Below the pieces are notes generated by a model that saw only the letters and a list, made by a program, of their open reading frames with translations, did no database searches and had not been told where the DNA came from. 64,000 nucleotides of DNA from Limonium bicolor (lineage: Eukaryota; Streptophyta; Magnoliopsida; Caryophyllales; Plumbaginaceae), in NCBI GenBank assembly GCA_023374045.1, contig CM041783.1, positions 125,923,503 through 125,987,502 on the forward strand, in the 5' to 3' direction. Position numbers and translations under genes: made by a program. Positions 25,346-34,620 of the stretch are shown here, piece by piece (position 1 is the stretch's first letter; each line of letters opens with the position of its first letter).

Positions 25346-25793
25346 TTGCAACACCTTATGGTGTCGTAATATGATAAGTTCCATAAGGGAACCTCTAACA
25401 AATATATTTATTATGGGGGTGAGGAATCCGGTCGTTCCGGTCGCGCGTGTTGTTTGAGGGTTAATGTCTACATTTGCTTTAACTCCCTCTCTGTTTTTGA
25501 TTGTTTTCCTTCTTGGACTACAATCACTTACGAGCCTATAGCTGGCTCACCTACCTTGATTATTGTTCGGGGCTAGGGGGTTGATGTATGGTGTGATCGG
25601 TTCTATATTGAGACCGACACATCTAAGTAAATCAAATATGTACAGTGTGTTCGGAACTATGTTATATCCGACACATCTTAAGTAAATATACGTTCTCTAT
25701 GTAGAACAATAAGTTATTGTGTAACGAGCTTAGCATGGGAATAGAAAGATTCTCTAGGTTCCAATGTGATGACTAACTCACATCTCGAGGTGC

Positions 25794-26208
25794 TGTAACA
25801 CCGCTACCGCTAATACCGTCATTACCGTACAATACTTACCTTCACAGCGGATATTACTTACTCAACGGCGGGTGTACAATGCCGTCAATCACCCATGTGA
25901 CTAACAAGGCGAGTTACAATCCTACATACTATCGGTCTGATGAATATGAACATACCGAGTACTCTACACATTACAATACTTTCCCTTGCATACTCAACCA
26001 TAAATCAATTACCACTTCCAATACATTACTATACTGAGTCTACTACAATCCTTAAATTACCGATACAGTTTGGAACTTCCAATTTTCGCCATACATTACA
26101 AATACAATCCCTATTATACAACTACCCATGCTTATGTAGCAGTCCCCGTCCTACTCTCTGGAACGGTGGTCAGCTTCGAGTACCTGCACACTAAAAACAT
26201 TCCCCCCC
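25794..26208 (-). repeat. Family C LTR, minus strand, 3'-terminal piece
   Basis: On the minus strand this piece ends GGTGTTACA at 25794 and contains ATATCCGCTGTGAA, the covarying hairpin and CAGACCGATAG. It continues at 60772 beyond element B; the CCCCC duplicated by B is 26204-26208 and 60767-60771. Confidence 0.8.
25884..25905 (-). other. Conserved covarying LTR hairpin (minus-strand family C LTR)
   Basis: On the minus strand GTTAGTCAC pairs with GTGATTGAC around an ATGG loop, 90 nt from the LTR end. Confidence 0.6.
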
Positions 26209-27272
26209 TGAAATACCCCAAACCTTAATATATTGTTTAAACACTTAAATATGGTGTATTAAGATTAAAAAGAGTCTTAGAAACATTAGTAAACAAATTT
26301 AAACAAAAGAAAACACAAAATGTGCTTTAAAGTCAATAAGAGCCAAAATGTGCTCTAAGCTTGGGATAAACTTGGTTAAGACCTAATGAACTTACCAAGA
26401 CCTCATTTATACACTAATGAACATATTAAACCAAATACCAAAGAAAACCAAGCTTGAAAACGAGTTTAAACACAAAATGTGCTTTAAGAAGTCCTAAAGC
26501 ACATTTTTGAAAAATTGTCTTGTAAATAAGTTTTGAGTGGCTAGATGTCCATCATTACTCTTAAATATATATGTGTACTATATAATATCACATTTGGATG
26601 TCTATATTAATGGGAAATCAAAAATTTCACTTCTATGTGCCTTGTTTTCATGAATAGTGATTTTCATAAGCTATTTTATAACATATGTTGTATTAAGTAA
26701 TTAATTGACAAACAAAGACTAAAGTACCCTCATATTAATAAAGGGGGCCGGTTTTCTTAAGTGTGGTGACTCACCACTCACTTGTTATTTTGTTAGAAAA
26801 TAAAGATGACTAATTAAAACTTACTTTATTACTACAAATATCTTCAAAAAGTAATTCAATCTCACTTTCTCATTTCCTTCCTTGTTCACACGGCTCCACA
26901 CTCTCCAACCTCTTCTTCCTTCTCTTCCACGGTAACCACACCACCTCCATAAACCTCTTCTTTGATCTCTTGTGAAATCTAGCTCACTTGTTCAAATCAA
27001 AAACAAACACCACCAATCTTCCTCTCATCAAGCTCTTCATTTCTATCTTCTTAAATTCCAAGACCACCATTTCGGTGCCATGGAGCTCCATTGAAGGAGC
27101 TTGAGCTTGTATTTTTACATATTGTTACTCTCCTTTGCTTCTAGGTAAGGAATCTCAAATAAAGACTTCATTTCCTTCATGTTTTTTGGGTAACCGAAAA
27201 TGCATATTGAAGGAGCTCTTTGTGTGACCTTGTTCTAGCTTCATTCCAACTATCATGACTAGGTGGAGTCCT
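26209..27272 (+). repeat. 5' LTR of element B, first part
   Basis: From TGAAATACCCC to the insertion site of element A (duplication GTCCT at 27268-27272). Relative to the 3' LTR it keeps about 74 bp around 26456-26530 that the 3' copy has lost. From about 26790 on it shows many 1-3 base deletions. Confidence 0.9.
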
Positions 27273-30200
27273 TGAAATACCCAAATCTAAATAATATTAT
27301 TTAATCATTATATTATTGGAATATAATCCAAAATATAAATCATTTCACGTACGCATGCAAACCCATGCATGAAAACGTTACGTAAAAAACAGTCGTTTCA
27401 CCATAAACGCTAAAACGCCTTAGAAGCATATGGTCAAACATGACCTTGTATGACCCTCTAATATTCAAACTAAATGGATACAATTATTATATGAATATAC
27501 AAATATATTCCCTAAGCTATATTCAGCAATACGCAAAATGCTCGGGAGTGCTCACACCCGCTCCTTAAAGCACGAAAAGTCCGGAGGAGTGCGAGGTGGC
27601 ACGAACTCCTATAAAATTAATCCTGAGTTCTAAACATCATTATTTATCATTCACGAGAACCAGAAGTGGTTTCTCAAAATTCAGCAAAAACCAAAGGGGA
27701 TTTCTTAGCGCTCTTTTTGGCCCGGATGTCCGATGGCCCGTAAATTATGTCACGGGTTGATATAACCCCATATAACTCAATGTAACATCTTAGTATATGT
27801 TTATTTACTATAATAAGTGTTTACAAACACTTGGAACTCATAAGAACAATTGGTTTCCCAAAATTTCCTTAGAACACAAAAACACACCTTCGGGTGTCAC
27901 GAAAATGCGTTTTACGCAATTACCTTGTAGTTTTTGACATGCCACGAATTGGTAATCTTAAATGGGGTTAAAATGACCTTCTAAATAAGTTGGTGTGACT
28001 AGTCAACAAGGCTCTCTATAGGGGCCGATTTTAAGGGCAAAAACTAGTAAAAATTGCATTAAAAATTTATAAAAAGCATAGAACATGGTGACTCACCTTC
28101 CCATGTGTTATATTACTTAATGTCTAAGTATGTAGGTCTCATTTGACCAGCAAGCTGTCGAAATTATGCAGAAGAATAAGGCCATGTGAGCTAGGAAGAA
28201 AACAAAATGTAAAAAGGCAAAAAGTAGATCTAGATTCCTTTTCTTTTGATTCTTATAATTCAATGACCTAACATGCTTGGTCTTAGCTCATTAATGCCGA
28301 TCAACATGCTCCATTCAGTCCCTGAAATCGTCCATATACAAGAGAGGAAGAAGACAAGTTATAACATTGAAAAATCAAAGGAATATCCTTACCTTTTCTC
28401 ACCTTGTCTTTTAGTTTGCATTATTTTTGCTCCACCTTGCCATGTTCTCCATTATGGCCGATTTCAATGCTGGAAAGGAGGGCATTTATTGAGCCAATAA
28501 CTCATTGAATAAACTAAGGAAAAGTATAGTCATTTGACATTAAGAACTAAGAAAACAAAAATCAATTCCAAGTCACTCTTTCCTTGCATTTACGTGAGCT
28601 AGGTCTCACTTTCTTCCTTGCCCTCTTCATCCACGGTTTAGGTAAGCTCCCTCCTCTCTCTTCTAGCTTCATCTTCTTCCTTTGAAGCTCTTAAGTCCAT
28701 TAATGGAGTTTTAACTTCTATCTTCATCTTTAAGGTAAATTCCTAGCATTTCTTGGCAAGTCTTGAAGCAAAACTCTTCCTAGCATAACAAGGTGTGTTC
28801 GGCTTCATTTAGTTCTCCAAGGAGATTGTCCAAACCAACATTAAACCAAGGAGCATCTCAAGGTAGGTTTTAAAGCTTGGAAATCCTTAAAGCACATTTT
28901 TATGTGTAACCAAGTTCTACCTCTTCTAAGTCTCTTTTCTTCTTCATTTTGATGAAGGAAAATTTGTTCTTCATCCACCTTAGGAGTGCCGAATTAATAA
29001 GGAGAAAAGTCTAAGGTAAATCCTTGTAAAACTACTTACAAATCTACTTAAGATCTTTATTCAAGATCTAACTCCTAAAACTCCTACACCACTTGCATAT
29101 AACCGAAGTGGAGCATCAAAATTTCCTTGGAGAAAGCTTGGAGATTCAAGAGGAGTTCAAGCACTTAACCACCTTTGTTAAGAAGTAAGTTTACTAAGTA
29201 AATCCTTATGTTATAAGCTTTGTTAAGCTTCTAAAAATTATACAAAAATTATGTACATCTCCTAGGTTTATTAAAACCGAAACTATATGGTATTATGTGC
29301 CAAAAATACAATCTATAACTTATATAGAAAATATTTACCTTAAGACACATTTTTGTGTCACAAAATTTAGTTATGTTACATATTAATTCAAGCCGAATTA
29401 TCAAGGGCAAAAATGCTTATTTTTGAGCTAAGAATTTATATGAGACATTACAATAATTTTTACATGAGTTATATAACTCCTATGAATTTATGTATAATTA
29501 TTATGACATATAAATCCACTTTTATATACTATATGGTCACCAAATAAGTATGGCCGAATGTACTAATTGATAAATAGGTATTAATGACCTACTTAGGTAT
29601 ATAAACTTATATCACAAAGTTTGGTGAGCTAAAAATATTTCATTAGTGCTTAAATGGCTAATTAATTAAGTTAAGTGGCTTAAATTTAATTTTACAAAAT
29701 TTAGTGTATATATTGTGAAAGCCGAGAGCTAAAGGGGTATTTGGTGAAATTATAATATAATATAAGGTTAGGAATTAAGTTTATGAATTTTAGATAATTT
29801 AAACAAGTGTTAAAATAACATTTTATTAAGTTTGGGTTATTATGTAATTTATAAAAGTTGTTATGAAAGTTTAGAACATAAAAAGGGGCAATTCATAATT
29901 AAGAGATTTATTAGGCTCACCTTTGAGATTTTGAGGAATTATATATTTAGACTATAGTTTATAAGTCATTAAGAAGTTATTATAAAGTTTTGGGGTGAAA
30001 ATGTAATTAATGGATAGTTCAAGACCAAAGCCGAATTACTTGGGGTTAGTTTGGTAATTTAAGAATTTATATATATATTCGGCATTTATGGAGAATTAAA
30101 ATTAAAACTATAGTTTATAAGGCATTATGTAAAGTTTATAAGATTTTATGGTTAAATTGTAATTATAGGAAATATTATTATTGCCGAGAAATTAAGGGGC

Positions 30201-31646
30201 TAAGTTGCTATTTTTGAAAGTTATAATATTTAAGAGCTATATATCAAAATATTAGTGTGGCTAGGTAATTTAGCTAAATAAGAAATTAAAACTCTATAAT
30301 ATAATGAGATTAGAATTTAAATATAAAGTTAATGAATTAATGTGGTTGTTTTGTAAATAACCGAAATATAAGGGTAAGAATTTAGATTCAAATAATATAA
30401 GTCCTATATGGATATTTTGAGGAATTAGAACTATGGCTTATATAGTTATAAGGAAATTAAAAAGAAACAATAAGTATTATTTATGACTAAAAGGAGAATA
30501 AGGAGATTATAAGAATATTATGTCATTGTAAGACATTTAAATATAGTTAAGAAAATTATAAGTTGTTACGTCACTTAGACAATTAAAATAAAACAACAAA
30601 TATCGTACATGAATATATGAATACATATATGTACATTAAAGGATTTATAAAATAAAAAAAGGAACAACAAATAAGATATACATTAAATCATGAGGTAATT
30701 AAAATAAACAAACCTCACATGAAATAACAAATACGAGATTTGTTAAAAGATCCAATAGAATTATTATATAGGGGTAACATAAATTAACCCTCTCAGTTAA
30801 TCCTATTCTAGGACTTTGTTTGACCAGACGTTGACCGGGAAATTACAAGTACAGTCTACGGTGAACGGTATGGGATTCTTGCAACCTGTTTTCTAACGGA
30901 TTACACCGGCTTGTGTGCTATCTGTTGTTTGAAATAACGACCAAGATAATTAATGTAAACTGTTGTTTTACTCTTGCACACTGTGGTATTATTTTATGTG
31001 CGTGAATGTTGCTGACTACATCGTGTATGTCCCACGCATACAAACACTACTATACCAGTGGATTAAATACCCGCGTTTCAGTATACTGAGGACTTGTACT
31101 CAAGTCTCTCACTAACTTCAGTTTATAACAAACGTCATTATCCTAAACGTGATAATTGACAATACACATTGTGTTCTTGTTTAACGTCTTTATATGACAC
31201 TTAACAATTATATACTTCGAGATTGAGGAGCCCAGTTGGATCTGGCCATGCATGCTACGGGAGTTGTACCTGTCTCAGGTCGTCTCCTACTACGTCGCGA
31301 CGGAACATTCAGTTGGGAGGAAGACTTTATTCCTTCCGGGATTCAAATGCCCTTCAGTTCGAGGAAGACTTTATTCCTCTAGTGGGTTCTTATTTCCCAC
31401 GCCATTCAGTTCAGGGTTTGACTACGTCATCTCCTGGGGTTTTTATACCCAACCTTTCTTTATAACGAGGTCACTATACCTCCACTATTTCAGATATTCA
31501 GTTATAACTGTCAGTCCCATTGTGTGGACCGACTATCAGTAAAGAATTTCAGTTCAGCTAACTCGACCTTCTGTGTCTTGTTCTATGTGACATTATTGTC
31601 CTTGTATGGATACTTGTTATTATCAGACTATGCTTGTTTACCGCTT

Positions 31647-31654
31647 TATAAAAA
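31647..31654 (+). promoter_or_regulatory. TATA-like box, element A 5' LTR
   Basis: TATAAAAA is followed by ATGAACTGCATGTATTCGAC, a block shared with families B and C. Transcription would start near 31680. The 3' LTR copy is at 47187. Confidence 0.5.
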
Positions 31655-31946
31655 TGAACTGCATGTATTCGACAAGTAGTTGGTGTGGCCCGGTAGACGA
31701 TGGGCTGCACGTTTTCCATACCAGCATTGTTTGCTGAGCCCCTTTGGGGGCACCCCCATTTTCAGGTACCTGAAGATTGAGAAGTTCACTACACTGAGTG
31801 TAGGTGGGGTAGACCAAGCTTTGGGAGTCTACTATTAGTTATTTGTTTTATTTCAGTATTATACTTTTGAGTTTGATTCCTAGTATCTCGGGTTGTATCT
31901 GTATTCCAGACCGTGACATTTGAGGATTGTATTTGGACTTAGCCTT

Positions 31947-31968
31947 GTTGGTCACAAGGGTGGCCAAC
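31947..31968 (+). other. Conserved covarying LTR hairpin (element A 5' LTR)
   Basis: GTTGGTCAC pairs with GTGGCCAAC around an AAGG loop, 105 nt before the LTR end. The 3' LTR copy lies at 47487-47508. Confidence 0.6.
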
Positions 31969-32077
31969 GGTGTTGTAATACCGCCCGGTTGTTGTATTTA
32001 TTTCCGCTGCAGTTGTATTTTATTTGGGAGTGATCGCCGTTCAGTTTATCGGATTTCGGGTTGGGGTATTACAAAAA

Positions 32078-32089
32078 TGGTATCAGAGC
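32078..32089 (+). other. Primer-binding site of element A (tRNA-iMet)
   Basis: TGGTATCAGAGC, complementary to the 3' end of plant initiator tRNA-Met, 4 nt after the LTR. Confidence 0.9.
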
Positions 32090-32881
32090 GTAGTTACGCT
32101 CTGGATACAAGGATACACCGAGATTAGGATATCTAATACCTTAGGTTAAGGGTTGAGAGATAGTATTGAAAGGAGTTTAAGTTAGTTTTACTTAGACTAC
32201 TATCCAAGACCAAGATAGTGACCTCAGTGTCTAATATACCTCAACATCCTGCAGATGTCAGGAAGAGGAGGACGACGTGGACAGGCCGATGAGGAGCCAT
32301 CCGTCAGGCTGGCAGACATTGCCACCTTAATTGCTCAGGCATTCGCACAGGCGGGGGTTGGACAGCAGCAGCAGCTACCTCCACCACCACCACCCAGAGA
32401 GAGAGATTGGGTGAAGAGTTTGGCGGATCTAAGACCAACTGCATTCAAGGGGCAGACTGACCCTGCTCACTTGGAGACCTACATCATGGAGATGGAGACA
32501 GCGTTCGAGACGCTTGCAGTCCCAGCTAGGGAAAAAGTAAGACTTGCTGCCTTTTATCTGAAGGATGCAACTAGAGATTGGTGGAACATGGTGAAAGCCG
32601 ACCACCTGGATGACCCAGCTTTTACTTGGGGACATTGCACTGCACTACTTAGGGGCAAATACTACCCGGCCCACACCAGGATGGTGAAGACTAGGGAGTT
32701 TGATGCATTGGAGCAGACGGGAAAGATGACCGTTGATGAGTATTATGCTAAGTTTACTTCACTACTCCGACTACTACCCGGCATAGGATACTCGGACCAG
32801 GTGTTGGTCGACCGATTCTACGGGGGACTGAGCCCTCGACTTCAGTTTGGGATGGGACCAATCATCCCCACCAGTTTGCAG

Positions 32882-32973
32882 GTAAAACAGGAAAGACATA
32901 AATCAGTTGGAAATCTTATTACATACTATACCCCATCAGGGGAGAATTGGAGATTAATATCTTGAGATTTCAG
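32882..32973 (+). other. Predicted intron 1 of element A gag
   Basis: TTGCAG|GTAAAACAG to ATTTCAG|GAATGC, 92 nt, phase 0. Element B has the same junctions at 51277-51381, with exon sequence conserved on both sides and the intron not. Confidence 0.75.
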
Positions 32974-33214
32974 GAATGCTACCATGCTGCTTCCGTAGTG
33001 GAGATCACTTGTAAGAGAAGGGATGCTTTGAGCTCCCAAAAGAGGAAGGACGGACCTGGTGGCGAAGATGCCAAGCAGGGGAACTCCAACAGAAGGAACA
33101 AACCTTATCAGAAGGGACAGGGGTCCTACCTAGGGAAGGGGACCCAAACTACTGGGAACCCCCAGTCGGGAACCCACGGAGCAGCAACTACACAGAAAAC
33201 CTACCCATCTAAGG

Positions 33215-33295
33215 GTAGGAACTCTAAGTTAAATTTGAGACTTTTGTGATTACTTCAGTACCTTTGGGATGTATAATTGACCTTGATTGTGTTAG
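33215..33295 (+). other. Predicted intron 2 of element A gag
   Basis: AAGG|GTAGGAA to GTGTTAG|GTTCC, 81 nt, phase 1. Its counterpart is 51643-51721 in element B. Confidence 0.72.
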
Positions 33296-33614
33296 GTTCC
33301 GGACATGGCTCAAACACGGGCCAGAAGTATGTCCGCTGTTTCAACTGTAAGCAATGCGGAAAGGACCACCCCGGCGTTGACTGCCAAGGGGAGAAAGTCA
33401 TGTGCCGCTACTGTCAGATACTCGGGCATCGTGCCTTCGAGTGTATCCGGAACCCGGAGAGCAGGAACTACCGCCCGGGAGCAAAGCCAGACACCGGCCC
33501 TAAGAATGGAGCTAGCGATACTCGCCCTCCACCAACAAACCAGGCTCAGGGGTATAAGGGCAAAGGCCCAGCATCGGGACCCGCCCTATGTCATGGACCG
33601 CTCAGATGAGGCTG

Positions 33615-34620
33615 GTCTTCTTCTAACCCAGTATTTCTAAACCATGTGAACCGTTATTGAACAATGGATGTTGTGAATGAGTGCTTGCATGCCTTTATTG
33701 CCTAATTGAAAAGGAAAGAATTAGTAAGACTCACTAGAAAAATTTGAAAACCACGTAGGAAGCTATAAGATATGCTTTCCTATCCCCTCACCGCCCTCCC
33801 TGGAAGAAAACATTATCAAATACAAGAACCAGGAAACGAACAATGTAAGGTTATCCAACCAGGTTTGATACTACTCAAAGGATACCTAACACCGGAGACA
33901 CAAATTGCAATCATCAGAAGATGTCAAGAATTGGGAGCAGGACCAGGAGGGTTCTACACTCCAGAATTTCCAGGAGGATCAAAAATGAAGCTGAAAATGA
34001 TGTGCTTAGGAAAGGATTGGAATCCTTACTCAAAGACCTACCAAGATACAAGAAATGGAGATGGAGCACAAGTGCCAAAAATCCCAGAAGAATTTTTACA
34101 AATTGTGGAACAAGCAGTTACTACCGCTCAGCAGATGGAAGAAGATCCAGTTCCCAACTTAAGGGCTGATCTATGTATCATCAACTTCTATGAAGAAGGA
34201 GGCCGTTTAGGGCTACACCAGGACAATGATGAAACAAAAGGGTCCCTTGAACAGGGGATACCAGTATTATCTTTGTCTATTGGAGATGACGCAGAGTTCC
34301 TTTATTGCGAGCAGAAGCGTGTGGACCTTGCAAAGAAAATTATATTGAGTTCAGGAGATGTTTTAATAATGGGTGGAAAGTCAAGGTTGCTATACCATGG
34401 AATTAAGAGGGTTAAGCTAAACACAGCACCTTCGACAGTGATAAACACCACTCACATGAGACCAGGAAGATTAAGTTTGACTTTTAGAAAGTATTAGTGT
34501 TGTAATTTGTTTTGGACATCCGAAAGGAGATCATATCATCAGTGAAGCATTATTGTCATGAAAGTGAATGTCTTTAGACCCCATCATATACCAAAGTACT
34601 TACTCAGATTCTGTTATTAG
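33615..34620 (+). other. Predicted intron 3 of element A, containing the AlkB frame
   Basis: The donor is GGCTG|GTCTTC and the acceptor TTATTAG|G, 1006 nt. Pol is open upstream only to about the acceptor, and the flanking codons give phase 1 on both sides, as in element B (52067-53137). Removing it would join gag to pol; keeping it, or splicing to a nearer acceptor such as AATTAG at 33718-33723, would leave AlkB in the RNA. The B donor site (GCAG|GTACCG) differs in exact position, so the A donor is less certain than the acceptor. Confidence 0.6.
33772..34497 (+). CDS. AlkB-type 2OG-Fe(II) dioxygenase encoded in element A
   Basis: 241 aa, intact. AlkB enzymes oxidise methyl groups off bases of RNA or DNA, using Fe(II), 2-oxoglutarate and oxygen. 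The catalytic set is complete: H149-x-D151 (in GRLGLHQDND), distal H209 (LLYHG), and R233...R239 in the RxxxxxR motif (RLSLTFR). NFY ahead of the HxD and a GDVLIMGG strand also fit the fold. The length is close to bacterial AlkB (about 216 aa), with no extra domain. The motif style is that of the AlkB/ALKBH1 group of plants and bacteria rather than ALKBH9/10 (judgement by eye). The start at 33772 adds 21 residues not shared with element B; a Met equivalent to B's start is absent. It lies in the predicted third intron, between gag and pol. The substrate is unknown. Confidence 0.9.
   Translation: MLSYPLTALPGRKHYQIQEPGNEQCKVIQPGLILLKGYLTPETQIAIIRRCQELGAGPGGFYTPEFPGGSKMKLKMMCLGKDWNPYSKTYQDTRNGDGAQVPKIPEEFLQIVEQAVTTAQQMEEDPVPNLRADLCIINFYEEGGRLGLHQDNDETKGSLEQGIPVLSLSIGDDAEFLYCEQKRVDLAKKIILSSGDVLIMGGKSRLLYHGIKRVKLNTAPSTVINTTHMRPGRLSLTFRKY

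Larger units (their letters stand above)
21601..25793 (+). repeat. LTR E (family B-like), 3' end off-window
   Basis: It starts TGAAATACCCCAAACCTTG at 21601 and runs 4.2 kb until a minus-strand family C LTR interrupts it at 25794. Homology to the B LTR is clear throughout: GGGGGCCGGTTTTC at 22303, the splice-like CAAGGTAAGG at 22711 and TATTTGCAGGT at 23219, the hairpin array, the TACACCGGCTTGTATG block at 24577, and GTGAGGAATCCGGTCG near 25420. The TATA-to-terminus module is missing because it lies beyond the insertions and the window edge. Confidence 0.8.
27273..32073 (+). repeat. 5' LTR of element A
   Basis: 4801 bp, TG...CA. A TATA box at 31647 stands about 430 bp before the end, which implies a U3 of about 4.4 kb. 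The terminal module (TATA, CCCCTTTGGGGG hairpin, CAGACCG, covarying hairpin, TTCCGCTGC) is shared with families B and C. The first 0.8 kb shows many small deletions against the 3' LTR. Confidence 0.93.
32255..33614 (+). pseudogene. gag: gag of element A, three predicted exons, one frameshift
   Basis: Gag makes the virus-like particle and binds the element RNA. The start is the ATG at 32255 after a short leader. Exon 1 (32255-32881, 209 codons) has a proline-rich stretch (PPPPPP) and the retrotransposon gag core with WWNMV and the YYAKFTSLLRLLP region. Exons 2 (32974-33214) and 3 (33296-33614) follow after GT-AG introns of 92 and 81 nt, both placed by comparison with element B. Exon 3 codes two zinc knuckles: CX2CX3HX4C (CKQCGKDHPGVDC) and CX2CX4HX4C (CRYCQILGHRAFEC). 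Near 33587 two bases are missing relative to element B, which shifts the frame before the donor. Without splicing, stops occur at 32965 and 33249. Confidence 0.8.

Noticed and set aside
28273..28500. A 75-codon frame repeated at 39563-39790.
   Set aside because: It lies in U3 of both element A LTRs; repetition reflects the LTR pair, and the equivalent frame is not kept in the related LTR at 1-4663.
31223..31542. Frames of 80-108 codons at 31223 and again at 46756.
   Set aside because: Both are the same LTR segment in the 5' and 3' LTRs of element A; overlapping frames, no domain, and not conserved in family B.
32078..32089. tRNA-like sequence TGGTATCAGAGC.
   Set aside because: Only 12 nt complementary to a tRNA 3' end; it is the primer-binding site, not a tRNA gene.
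33772..34497. AlkB as a remnant of an integrated plant RNA virus.
   Set aside because: No viral replicase, helicase or coat sequence is near it, and the same frame is found at the same place in two elements bounded by their own target duplications.
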